Positions 16,102-23,983 are shown, counted from the stretch's first letter. The stretch is 24,828 nucleotides of DNA from SIG603 sp964369225 (GCA_964369225.1 CAYJER010000028.1:1-24828); one strand, 5' to 3'. The notes: generated by a model not told the origin, from the letters alone. A program made the numbers and translations.

Positions 16102-17094
16102 TTATGATATAGGGTTGTGACATCTAATGAACTGCCCCTCTGACACCTCGGTCTCTTTAGGCATCACTTTATGGCAAATATCAGTTGCATATAGACATCT
16201 ATGTTTAAACGGACAACCTGTACTCTCTGGTGTCCACATCGAAATTTCGCTTTCTTGGTTTGACTTTACAGGCAAATCTACATCGCCTTCTCTTTCAGGG
16301 TCTGGAGCTGCCGCTACTAATAGTCTTGTATACGGATGTTGTGGATTAATTATAACCTTGTTTACCTCGCCGTGCTCAACAATATGTCCAGCGTAAAGAA
16401 CAATTATTCTATCGGCAAAATATCTAGCAGTAGCAATATCATGAGTAATATAGATAAATGATTTCTTATGTTCTCTTTTCAAGTCGTTCATAAGGTTTAA
16501 AACACCTAAACGAATTGAAACATCAAGCATAGATGTAGGCTCGTCGGCAAATATTACCTCTGCACCAGCTGCTAAAACTCTAGCTATATAAGCTCTTTGC
16601 TTTTGTCCGCCTGATAATTGGTGTGGATATTTTTTGCCTTGCTCTTCAGGAGGCGTTAAACCTACCATCTCCAACGCATCGTCTACCCTTTTTTGCATCT
16701 CTTTAGCAGTGCCTTTGTGATACAGTTTTACTGGTCTAAACAAATGATAATAAATACTGTGCAAAGGATTAAGTGCAGAGAATGGATCTTGGAATATCAT
16801 CTGTGACTTTTGTCTGTATTGCTTGAGCTCATCTCCTTTAAGCTTATGAACATCTTGATCATTGAATGTCATAGTCCCGCTACTAGGATTATGGAAACGC
16901 ATAGCAATTCTACAAATTGTAGATTTTCCACAGCCTGACTCACCTACAACCGCCAGTGACTCACCCTCGTACAAATCAAAGGAAACATCATTTAAGGCTC
17001 TTAAGGTCTTTGCCTTTGCGAACATTGACTTTCCACTAACTGAAAAGTCCATTGTTAAATTCTTGGCACTAAAGACTACTTTTCTATCTTCCAT
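16102..17094 (-). CDS. Opp/Dpp-family ABC transporter ATPase, OppF type
   Basis: A 330-aa ATPase that powers import together with its partner at 17101. Walker A is GESGCGKST at 51-59, the signature is LSGGQKQR, and Walker B is VIFADEPTSMLD. A C-terminal oligopeptide/dipeptide transporter extension carries four spaced cysteines (CPFKHRC...C...RCHNP), as in family members reported to bind an iron-sulphur cluster. Its ribosome site GAAAGGAAA lies inside the last codons of the upstream ATPase gene, with a 6-nt gap, so the two are coupled. With GH genes next door, the cargo is probably an oligosaccharide rather than a peptide. Confidence 0.93.
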   Translation of the reverse strand: MEDRKVVFSAKNLTMDFSVSGKSMFAKAKTLRALNDVSFDLYEGESLAVVGESGCGKSTICRIAMRFHNPSSGTMTFNDQDVHKLKGDELKQYRQKSQMIFQDPFSALNPLHSIYYHLFRPVKLYHKGTAKEMQKRVDDALEMVGLTPPEEQGKKYPHQLSGGQKQRAYIARVLAAGAEVIFADEPTSMLDVSIRLGVLNLMNDLKREHKKSFIYITHDIATARYFADRIIVLYAGHIVEHGEVNKVIINPQHPYTRLLVAAAPDPEREGDVDLPVKSNQESEISMWTPESTGCPFKHRCLYATDICHKVMPKETEVSEGQFIRCHNPIS

Positions 17095-17100
17095 AGTAAT

Positions 17101-18102
17101 TTATTTCCTTTCATTAGTTATTAGTTCGTAATTTTTTGTATATTCTAATGGTTTATGACAATAGAAGAAATTGCCATCACTCTCTGTTCTAGCAGGTGGA
17201 GTTTTTGCACATTCAGCACATCTATTAAAGCATCTAGCCTCAAATCTACAACCAGCTGGAATTTTTTTAAGGTCTAACGGTGAACCAGCAATACCCTCCA
17301 TGTACTCAATCTTACCTTGAAGAGATGGAAATGAGTTTTTAAGTCCGAAAGTATAAGGATGGCTAGGGCATTTAAGAATTTTCATAGTATTAGCTTTTTC
17401 TACAATTTTGCCTGCATACATTATAGCTACATTATCGCAGAACTCCATCATAAGGCTGATATCATGAGTTATAAACAAAATTGAGAAACCGAATTTTGCC
17501 TTAAGCTCATATATTCTTTTTAAAATGTCTCTTTGAACAACAGTGTCTAGGGCAGTGGTTGGCTCATCTAAAATCAATAGTTTTGGTTTTAAAGCTAGTG
17601 CCATTGCTATAACTGCACGTTGTCTCATACCGCCTGAAAACTGATGAGGGTAATCCTGTAGTCTCTCTTTTGGAATACCAACTAAGGCTAAAAGTTCTTC
17701 TGCCATGGCTCTTGCTTTGGCTTTATCTTTAGTTATTCCATGATATTTATATATCTCATAGAACTGAACTTCTAGGGTTGAAACAGGGTTTAAGCAGTTC
17801 ATAGCAGACTGAAAAACCATGCTTGTGTCTTCCCAACGGAATTTTTGTAGTTTTTTACTGTCATACTTAAGTATGTCTTCACCTTGGAATAAAATTTCTC
17901 CGCTTGATATAATAGCCGGAGGCTTATGTAGTCTCATTAATGAGTAGGCAATTGTACTTTTACCACAGCCAGATTCACCAGCAAGGCCTAAACTTTGCCC
18001 CTCTTCTATTTTAAAACTTACATTATCGACAGCACGAACATAAGAGCCTGCACCTGTAATATAATCAACACATAAATCTTTTACTTCAATTACTGTAGCC
18101 AT
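17101..18102 (-). CDS. Opp/Dpp-family ABC transporter ATPase, OppD type
   Basis: A 333-aa ATPase, the second motor subunit. Walker A is GESGCGKST at 42-50, the signature is FSGGMRQR, and Walker B is LLILDEPTTALD. The C-terminal extension has a cysteine cluster (CRFEARCFNRCAEC...CHKP) with one or two more cysteines than its partner. The start overlaps the stop of the upstream permease by one base (TAATG) with GAGGGG about seven bases upstream, giving tight translational coupling. Confidence 0.93.
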   Translation of the reverse strand: MATVIEVKDLCVDYITGAGSYVRAVDNVSFKIEEGQSLGLAGESGCGKSTIAYSLMRLHKPPAIISSGEILFQGEDILKYDSKKLQKFRWEDTSMVFQSAMNCLNPVSTLEVQFYEIYKYHGITKDKAKARAMAEELLALVGIPKERLQDYPHQFSGGMRQRAVIAMALALKPKLLILDEPTTALDTVVQRDILKRIYELKAKFGFSILFITHDISLMMEFCDNVAIMYAGKIVEKANTMKILKCPSHPYTFGLKNSFPSLQGKIEYMEGIAGSPLDLKKIPAGCRFEARCFNRCAECAKTPPARTESDGNFFYCHKPLEYTKNYELITNERK

Positions 18103-19037
18103 TATTTCGCCCCCTCGCTTAATTTTAGAGTGTTTTTAGTTTTTCTTAGTTCTATTCTTTTCGCTTTATAATAATTTTTCATTATTCTTTGAGCCTTTAG
18201 TTTAGGGTTAGATACTTCATCAATAGCAAAGTTAAGTAGAGTTAGTCCCATACCTATCATAACTAGTCCTGCAATTGCGCCGGCAACTTCAAAGAAGTAT
18301 CCACTAGCAAATGCGCCTGAATTTCTAGCGTTTAATAAAATTGTTCCCCATGTAACAGAGTGAGGATCGCCTAAGCCTATAAATTCAAGAGTAGCGTGAG
18401 CCATAATTGAATAAATTAGAGTTCCAACAAAGGCAGAAGAAATAATAGAAAGCATGTTAGGCATTATTTCAAAAAACAGAATTCTGAATTTATTTTCGCC
18501 TAAAGTCTCGGCAGATCTTACAAAGTCTCTGTTTCTAATACTCATAGTTTGCGCCCTTAGAACTCTTGAGTTCCACGGCCAAGAAGTAAAACCTATTATT
18601 AAACTGATTACTACAGGAGACACTCCGTCTACCATAGAGGCAATAATAAGCAACAATACGATAGTAGGAATAACCATAATTACATTAGTTAGCATACTTA
18701 CAATAGCGTCAAATTTGCCGCCTAAGTAGCCTGCGCTTATTCCTATAACCATGCTCAAAACAGTAGTGATAATAGCAGCTAAAAGGCCTACTATAATTGA
18801 TTGTCTACCGCCGTAAAGGGTTTGTGCAAATACGTCACGACCAAGACTGGTAGTTCCTAAAATATGTTCTGAAGATGGTGGATTATGATATACATCAAAT
18901 CTAAAGTTTGGGTCATACGAGGTAAAAAGTCCTGCAAACATTGTCATAACAAGTACAATTAAAAGTAAAATTACGCCTGCTGTGAACTTTGGGCTTTCCT
19001 TACAAAACTTTAAAAAACCTTTTATTTTGTTCGTCAT
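18102..19037 (-). CDS. Opp/Dpp-family ABC transporter permease, OppC type
   Basis: A 311-aa inner-membrane permease. A first transmembrane helix at about 15-35 is followed by an external segment with YDPNFRF and HILGTTSLGRDVF, typical of OppC/DppC N-termini. About five helices follow. The cytoplasmic ATPase-contact (EAA-type) loop is around SAETLGENKFRILFFEIMPN. It pairs with the OppB-type permease 20 nt upstream in the operon. Upstream of the ATG lies AAAGGA directly fused to an ATG that opens a four-codon reading frame (MKLK, stop) overlapping the true start. Confidence 0.93.
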   Translation of the reverse strand: MTNKIKGFLKFCKESPKFTAGVILLLIVLVMTMFAGLFTSYDPNFRFDVYHNPPSSEHILGTTSLGRDVFAQTLYGGRQSIIVGLLAAIITTVLSMVIGISAGYLGGKFDAIVSMLTNVIMVIPTIVLLLIIASMVDGVSPVVISLIIGFTSWPWNSRVLRAQTMSIRNRDFVRSAETLGENKFRILFFEIMPNMLSIISSAFVGTLIYSIMAHATLEFIGLGDPHSVTWGTILLNARNSGAFASGYFFEVAGAIAGLVMIGMGLTLLNFAIDEVSNPKLKAQRIMKNYYKAKRIELRKTKNTLKLSEGAK

Positions 19038-19057
19038 TTAAGCTTCATTCCTTTCTC

Positions 19058-20062
19058 TTACTTGCTTCCCTGTCTTCTTGTTCTAGGGTCTAAATACAAT
19101 ATTGCAAAGTCTGCTAGGATATTTGCAGACAACATTAAAATAGTTGTCATTAATAGTATGCCTTGCATTAGTGGGTAGTCTCTGTTGTTTATGGCAGAAA
19201 CCATTATGTTTCCAAGGCCTGGGTAGTTAAATAATTGCTCAATTATCAATGAACCACCAAGCAAGAAACCAATTTGCATTGCAAGAGTAGTAATAACTGG
19301 CAATAATGAGTTACGAGCAGCGTATGAGAACATAATCTTTTTATCAGGTAGACCTTTAGCCACACCCATAGTTATGTAATCATCGCCTAATTGGTTTATC
19401 ATGTTACCTCTCATACCCATAATACCGCCAAGTCCAGTTAAAACTATAGCAGTGACAGGCACAAAGGCATGGTATAAAACGTCTCCCATATATTCAAACC
19501 AGTTTGCTGGCTCAAAAAGTGGAGTAACAGCATAGCCTAACGGGAAAAGACCTGTATAAGACAATGCAAATAAAAGAACTATAGCAGTTACAACAGACGG
19601 AACATTTGCTAAGAATTGGCCACCTACTGTAAAAATGGTATCAAACTTTGTGCCTCTTCTCCAAGCCACAAGTATACCAATTAAGTTGTTGATTACAAAA
19701 CCAATAATCAATGCCATACCCATTAAGAATACAGTCCAACCTAAGGCATCTGAAATTGCGCCTGTAACTGTTTCAGGGTAATAGAAGAACGAGACACCCC
19801 AGTCTCCCTGTAAAATATTGAGTATGTAATTAAAATAAGAAACTATAAGAGGTTCGGTTGAGCTATAGCCTAGCATTTCCTCAACAGAGGCTATAACGGC
19901 TGGGTCTATCTTAGAGCCACTTTGGGCTAATTCAGAAAGATACATCTGAACTGGATTTCCCGGCATTAAACGTGGTAAAAAGAAGTTCAGGGTAACTGCT
20001 CCCCATAACGCAAGAGCGTAGAAACCGAGTCTTTTTAATATAAACTTAAGCAAATTCACCAT
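19058..20062 (-). CDS. Opp/Dpp-family ABC transporter permease, OppB type
   Basis: A 334-aa membrane permease with about six helices. The N-terminus FILKRLGFYALALWGAVTLNFFLPRLMPGNP is typical of OppB/DppB, and the ATPase-contact loop is near AKGLPDKKIMFSYAARNSLLPV. It is the first gene of the permease-ATPase block and lies 625 nt downstream of the binding-protein gene. Its start is uncertain. AAAGGA directly touches the ATG at 20062, which is too close for normal initiation; TTG at 20053 (codon 4) has a 9-nt spacing and may be the real start. Confidence 0.92.
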   Translation of the reverse strand: MVNLLKFILKRLGFYALALWGAVTLNFFLPRLMPGNPVQMYLSELAQSGSKIDPAVIASVEEMLGYSSTEPLIVSYFNYILNILQGDWGVSFFYYPETVTGAISDALGWTVFLMGMALIIGFVINNLIGILVAWRRGTKFDTIFTVGGQFLANVPSVVTAIVLLFALSYTGLFPLGYAVTPLFEPANWFEYMGDVLYHAFVPVTAIVLTGLGGIMGMRGNMINQLGDDYITMGVAKGLPDKKIMFSYAARNSLLPVITTLAMQIGFLLGGSLIIEQLFNYPGLGNIMVSAINNRDYPLMQGILLMTTILMLSANILADFAILYLDPRTRRQGSK

Positions 20063-20183
20063 TCCTTTACTATTTTTTGAAAAAGAGCCTTAAAATACAA
20101 TATACATAAACCTAAGCGATTTTAATAAATAATTGCAGGGGAAGGTCTATAATTGGAACTTAGTGACAAGTTCGTAATAATAC

Positions 20184-20262
20184 TGTAGCGGACGGCGTCC
20201 TCGACGTCCATTTTGAATTTTATTTTTTATTTTTTTGGACGTCGGGGACACAGTCCCCTACA
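20184..20262. repeat. Diverged REP-like doublet
   Basis: Arms 20184-20210 and 20236-20262 (27 bp) are inverted with four mismatches. The right arm keeps its own hairpin, GGGGAC-TGT-GTCCCC, while the left has lost the G-tract of the foot (TGTAGCGG). The central segment is T-rich. This is the most degraded doublet in the window. Confidence 0.75.
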
Positions 20263-20371
20263 ACGGTATTTATTAATAAAGAGGTTTATAAATAACTTTT
20301 AGTTTTTGTTGTTTTATCTAAAACTTGACATGTTAATCATGTATGGAATTTAAGCAATCTTAATGCTTATT

Positions 20372-20498
20372 TGTAGGAGATGGTCTGAGTGCAGACGTGC
20401 CTTTTAAAAAATTTAGCCATGTAGGGGATGGGTTTTCCGTCCCGAAAAACTAGAGGTTTTAGCTAATTTTCCACGGGACGGAAAACCCGTCCCCTACA
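20372..20498. repeat. Outer REP half plus REP doublet
   Basis: An outer half at 20372-20403 (TGTAGGAGATGGTCTGAGTG, then CAGACGTGCC) is followed by a linker ending AAATTTAGCCA that matches the linker at about 7486-7506. The doublet then has arms 20420-20444 and 20474-20498, which differ at one position and share the sequence class of 37-120 and 9986-10066. Confidence 0.8.
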
Positions 20499-20626
20499 AT
20501 ATTTTAACAAATTTTTTTATCCATACAAGAATTTTCACTAAGTTCCCAAGTATTGGGATTACCCCTATACTTGAGACCTTAAGTAATAGCTAATAGTGAA
20601 TACGTACCTAAAAAGTCTCTAATCAA

Positions 20627-20644
20627 AAAATCCGAAAGGATTTT
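20627..20644 (-). terminator. Terminator-like hairpin after the binding-protein gene
   Basis: On the minus strand AAAATCC and GGATTTT pair around TTTC and are followed by TTGATT, 44 nt past the stop of the binding-protein gene. A weak terminator here would leave more binding protein than permease, a common arrangement. It is also part of the dispersed tail repeat. Confidence 0.4.
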
Positions 20645-20687
20645 AACTCTTCACTATTACCTTTTCACTCTTCACTAAAATCCTGTC

Positions 20688-22412
20688 TTATTCGACTGGT
20701 TCTAGTTTTAGAAGTTGTAGAACTTTTGAGTCGTGCATTGATAAAGCTGGGTTACCAGTGTTATTCTCGGCAGTTGACCAACCAGTGAATCTTGCATCAC
20801 TGTAAACAAACCAGTTACCGTTGTAAAGAATAGGAATGTTGATCATATTCTCAGCAAAGAAATCTTCAACTTGTTTTGTTATAGCTAGTACTTCTTCATC
20901 TGACTCAGCTGTTGGAAGTTGGTTGATTAGGTCTGTCATGTCTTGGTTGACGTAGTTTGTTTGGCAAACTGACCACCATGTATCTGTTAAAGCTCTTGAA
21001 GTATCGCCAATTGTGTCATAGTAGTATTTATAGATATCACCAGCTTGACCATTAGCTGTGTAAAGCATATCCCAGTCGCCTTTTGCCCAGTGTTGAGTTA
21101 CAAGTGAAAGATCTTTAGCTTGTGCAGTTGCGTCAATTCCTATAAGTCTCATACCCTCGGCTGCAATTGTAGCGCCGTCGTTCCAGTCTGTCCAACCTGA
21201 TGGAGAGATGATATCGAACTTAATTTCTTTACCAGTCGGTGTCTCTACAAATCCATCACCGTTAATGTCTACAAAGCCAGCATCTGCTAACATTTGTTTT
21301 GCAGCATCTAAATCATAAGTTGTGTATTTATCCATCTCTGCTTGTGCATCTTCTGACGCATAGTTAAGAAGAGCAGTAGGTAAACCTGTGTTTGGTGGTA
21401 CATCGTCAGATAAATATCCGTAAACCGCTGAATCGATAATACCTTTTCTATCTACAGCCATTGATACTGCACGTTTAAAGTCTACGTCGTTAAATGCCTC
21501 TAGGTTGCCCTCGTTTGGTGACATGTAGTTCATTGATAAACGAACGCCGTCGTTTGTTCCGTACCAATATTTTTTGTTTTCATCGCCTTGAACATATGTT
21601 GTGTCTATGTTAGGAATAAAGATATGCGCCCAGTCAACAGAACCAGTTTGAAGTAATGTTAAAGCAGCATCGTTTGAGTTGTATTGAGGAGCTCTTAACT
21701 CATCAACTTTTAGCTCGTCGCCTTTCCAGAAATTCTCGTTACGAGTTAAAACAACCATTTCAGAAGTAAATGATTTAACCTCTGAGAATGCACCTGTTAC
21801 AACAGGAGAATCTACATCATAGATAAATGTTGCTGGATCTTCTACCTCGCTCCAAACATGCTCAGGAAGCATCCATCTATTTGTAAACACTGTGTTTCTG
21901 TGGAATCTATTCTCTGTACTCATAACTAGTTCAACTGTGTAGTCATCAATCTTTGTGACTGACTCAATTTTACCCTCTACACCTTCTCTGTCCCAGTCGC
22001 CTGACTTGTCTATCTCAGGTTTATCTTTTGAATACTCGAAAGTGAACACTACATCGTCTGCGTTGAAGTCTTCTCCGTCACTCCACTTAATTCCCTCTCT
22101 CAACTTTATCGTTAAAGTTTTATTATCAGATTCAGAGATGATGTCCTCAGCCAACCACATATGCTCTTCATTGTTGTTGTAAGCATCAAAAATTATTAGA
22201 GGCTCATACATAAATCCTTGAACAAAACCGTAAACGCCTTGGCTCATTGGGTTAAAGTTTTTGTTCCAACCGTCTGTTGTGTCAGACATAATTGTAAGTG
22301 CATGTACTTCATCTTGTGTCTCTGGTGCAGGTGTTCCACAAGCTGTTAGAACACCAGTTGCCAATGTTGCTGCCAATAGGAACGCAAATAATCTCTTTTT
22401 TAGTTTTTTCAT
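20688..22412 (-). CDS. Family 5 extracellular solute-binding lipoprotein of the ABC transporter
   Basis: A 574-aa lipoprotein that captures the substrate outside the cell for the Opp/Dpp-type transporter. It has a basic N-terminus MKKLKKR, a hydrophobic stretch, and a lipobox LTAC with the lipidated Cys25. The mature part has the SBP_bac_5 pattern: FMYEPLIIFD, IKLREGIKWSDGEDFNADDVVFTFEY (about 100-125) and the later VDFKRAVSMAVDR. A DINGDGFVE segment resembles a calcium loop. ATG 22412 is preferred over GTG 22427, which lies within the ribosome site GAGAGGA. Family 5 proteins bind peptides or oligosaccharides; the GH neighbours favour sugar. It starts 16 nt after the LacI gene. Confidence 0.92.
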   Translation of the reverse strand: MKKLKKRLFAFLLAATLATGVLTACGTPAPETQDEVHALTIMSDTTDGWNKNFNPMSQGVYGFVQGFMYEPLIIFDAYNNNEEHMWLAEDIISESDNKTLTIKLREGIKWSDGEDFNADDVVFTFEYSKDKPEIDKSGDWDREGVEGKIESVTKIDDYTVELVMSTENRFHRNTVFTNRWMLPEHVWSEVEDPATFIYDVDSPVVTGAFSEVKSFTSEMVVLTRNENFWKGDELKVDELRAPQYNSNDAALTLLQTGSVDWAHIFIPNIDTTYVQGDENKKYWYGTNDGVRLSMNYMSPNEGNLEAFNDVDFKRAVSMAVDRKGIIDSAVYGYLSDDVPPNTGLPTALLNYASEDAQAEMDKYTTYDLDAAKQMLADAGFVDINGDGFVETPTGKEIKFDIISPSGWTDWNDGATIAAEGMRLIGIDATAQAKDLSLVTQHWAKGDWDMLYTANGQAGDIYKYYYDTIGDTSRALTDTWWSVCQTNYVNQDMTDLINQLPTAESDEEVLAITKQVEDFFAENMINIPILYNGNWFVYSDARFTGWSTAENNTGNPALSMHDSKVLQLLKLEPVE

Positions 22413-22428
22413 AATAAATCCTCTCACT

Positions 22429-23439
22429 TTAAATTAAATTTTTTACAGAATTTCCCTCAAATAATTCACCATCAACCTCAATGATTCTTGGTAAATAAGT
22501 TCTTGGGCTTTCTACTGCTTCTATTAGTAAATCGGCAGCTCTTCTGCCAATTTCTGACGTGTTTTGCTTCCATGTCATAAGATTAGGCTTAATAACCCTT
22601 GATATAACAAATCCGTCATATCCTGCAACGCTTATGTCATCAGGAACAGTAAGCCCCCTCTGGTCTATTGCATTTCTTCCGCCTATAAAGGCAAAATCAT
22701 CTTGATAAAAAATAAATGTCGGTGGGTTTTCAAGGTCTAAAAGCTTATATGTATTTTGCTCAGATGAATCAACATCATGGAAACGGCCCTCAATTACATA
22801 CTCATCAGGTATGTCAAGACCTAATTCTTTGCAAGCCCCATAAAATGAAGCTAGTCTTACACGGCTAACCACTGTGTCTTCACCGTGAATAAAGGCAATT
22901 TTTCTATGCCCCTTGTCATAGGCATGTTTAACCATCTCTTTCATGCCCTTAGCATTATCAGACATTATGGCGCTAGTATTATTAAAAACATAGTCAACAG
23001 TTACAACTGGTATATCACTTTGTACAAGTTCAACTATTTCTTTGTCTTCAAATGCACCTGTTAAAACGAATACTCCGTCACAACCATGTGCCTTAGCGAA
23101 CTCTTTACAGCTTACATCTTGCTTACCTATTTTGTTTGTAACAAACATAACGGAATATCCAAAACTTTTAACTCTTTTGATAAAAGGATTTAGAATAGTT
23201 GCGAAAAACTCATGTTCTACTCCGCTGTCTGTGTCGTCTTTTAACAGAACTCCAAACATATAAGAAATATTAGTTTTTAGTCTGACAGCGGCAACATTTG
23301 GAAAATATCCCATTTCGCTCGCTACCTTTTCCACTCTAAGTTTTGTATTTTTGCTTATGTCTGCTTCGTCTCTTAATGCCTTGCTGACTGCTGTTGCTGA
23401 AAGACCGCAAGCCTTAGCAATTTCTTTTATAGTTACCAT
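22429..23439 (-). CDS. LacI-family transcriptional repressor
   Basis: A 336-aa regulator with an N-terminal LacI helix-turn-helix (TIKEIAKACGLSATAVSKAL, residues 3-22) and hinge (to about 60), followed by a periplasmic-binding-protein-like effector domain. The latter includes VFVLTGAF, HGEDTVVSRVRLASF and DDISVAGYDGF. It is the first gene of the carbohydrate operon, so it probably represses the operon including itself until a sugar is sensed. Two central-CG palindromes upstream are likely operators. The ATG follows GTGAGG. The cognate sugar cannot be read from sequence. Confidence 0.93.
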   Translation of the reverse strand: MVTIKEIAKACGLSATAVSKALRDEADISKNTKLRVEKVASEMGYFPNVAAVRLKTNISYMFGVLLKDDTDSGVEHEFFATILNPFIKRVKSFGYSVMFVTNKIGKQDVSCKEFAKAHGCDGVFVLTGAFEDKEIVELVQSDIPVVTVDYVFNNTSAIMSDNAKGMKEMVKHAYDKGHRKIAFIHGEDTVVSRVRLASFYGACKELGLDIPDEYVIEGRFHDVDSSEQNTYKLLDLENPPTFIFYQDDFAFIGGRNAIDQRGLTVPDDISVAGYDGFVISRVIKPNLMTWKQNTSEIGRRAADLLIEAVESPRTYLPRIIEVDGELFEGNSVKNLI

Positions 23440-23458
23440 AATACCTCACTTCGACTTT

Positions 23459-23474
23459 ACTTTATCGTAAAAGT
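23459..23474. promoter_or_regulatory. Putative LacI-family operator O1
   Basis: ACTTTATCGTAAAAGT is an imperfect palindrome centred on CG, 20 bp upstream of the repressor start codon. It shares ACTTTATCG and 12 of 16 positions with O2. The centres of the two sites are 101 bp apart, so looping or roadblock repression is possible. Confidence 0.65.
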
Positions 23475-23559
23475 ATATTTAAATAATTTTCATATTTTGA
23501 ATTGTTTTTACATAAAAAAGTCGTTTTATAACACGTGTTTGCTTGTTTGATCAAAAGTT

Positions 23560-23575
23560 ACTTTATCGATAAACC
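23560..23575. promoter_or_regulatory. Putative LacI-family operator O2 at the transcription start
   Basis: TTTATCGATAAA (23562-23573) is a perfect 12-bp palindrome with the central CG typical of LacI-family operators. It begins right after the -10 box of the promoter at 23577-23605 and covers the predicted start site near 23570, the classical position for repression. Confidence 0.75.
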
Positions 23576-23576
23576 T

Positions 23577-23605
23577 ATCTTAACACAGTATTCATACTTT
23601 GTCAA
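23577..23605 (-). promoter_or_regulatory. Promoter of the LacI-led carbohydrate operon
   Basis: TTGACA (23600-23605), 17-bp spacer, TAAGAT (23577-23582) on the minus strand. The resulting leader is about 130 nt. It contains two further perfect palindromes, TTTGATCAAA (23546-23555) and AACACGTGTT (23530-23539). A second, weaker promoter (TTGATC, 18 bp, TATAAA) overlaps these. Confidence 0.8.
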
Positions 23606-23749
23606 TAACCCAAATCAACTTCTATTTTTCTTACAAACTGTTGTTCCTTTTTCTAGGCAATTTGCCAATAAATTTAAAGCATTAACCAAATTAAACGCCA
23701 ATAAATGATGTGTTCTGCTTTTTTACACCTGTTTTTACTTACTTTACTA

Positions 23750-23854
23750 CTAATTAATGCTACTAAGACCTACTATTGTTCCCAAAGTAAAACCTACTGT
23801 TACTAGTAGACATATTATCCAAATAAATCTGTTAAAACCAATTTTTGAAATCAT
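23750..23854 (-). CDS. Possible tiny membrane protein, or 3' part of an interrupted one
   Basis: A 34-codon frame, MISKIGFNRFIWIICLLVTV through GTIVGLSSIN, with one hydrophobic helix. The ATG lacks a Shine-Dalgarno site. The same frame is open upstream through eight codons (FDGKDVEK) to the TAA that ends the 29-aa gene at 23879. The two may therefore be one 72-residue, two-helix protein cut by a nonsense codon, or the second half may be translated by reinitiation or readthrough. Its VGFTLGTIVG core resembles segments of the sister proteins. Confidence 0.4.
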   Translation of the reverse strand: MISKIGFNRFIWIICLLVTVGFTLGTIVGLSSIN

Positions 23855-23878
23855 TTTTTCTACATCTTTTCCATCAAA

Positions 23879-23968
23879 TTATTTTACAAATAGATAATAT
23901 AAAACAACTGAAAATGAACCTAAAATTACACCAGCCATAAAAACATATGGAAGTACTTTTTTAAGCAT
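23879..23968 (-). CDS. Tiny membrane protein, 29 aa
   Basis: The frame runs MLKKVLPYVFMAGVILGSFS to FVK: a basic N-terminus and one transmembrane helix. AAAGGGTG lies six bases before the ATG, and it starts 15 nt after the preceding tiny gene, the same gap as between the first two. Its MAGVILG core matches VAGAILG in the first gene of the operon. I do not recognise a family. The TAA may interrupt a longer frame continuing to 23750. Confidence 0.6.
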   Translation of the reverse strand: MLKKVLPYVFMAGVILGSFSVVLYYLFVK

Positions 23969-23983
23969 TCCTTTCACCCTTTC

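Larger units (their letters stand above)
20063..20687. repeat. 625-bp repeat-filled gap inside the transporter operon
   Basis: No gene is visible. From right to left as transcribed it holds the AAAATCC hairpin (20627-20644), a CAAGTAT/ATACTTG hairpin (20547-20573), a REP doublet (20420-20498), an outer REP half (20372-20403), a diverged REP doublet (20184-20262) and a degenerate TGCAGGGGAAGGTCT foot near 20134. I found no convincing promoter for the downstream permease gene. Confidence 0.75.

Noticed and set aside
16102..22412. Peptide uptake system
   Set aside because: The family could carry peptides, but no peptidase is near, and the operon contains a LacI regulator, a GH3 and a GH94-like gene, so sugar uptake is favoured; not excluded.
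22413..22427. GTG start of the solute-binding protein at 22427
   Set aside because: The codon is part of the ribosome site itself. ATG 22412 gives a standard lipoprotein signal peptide.
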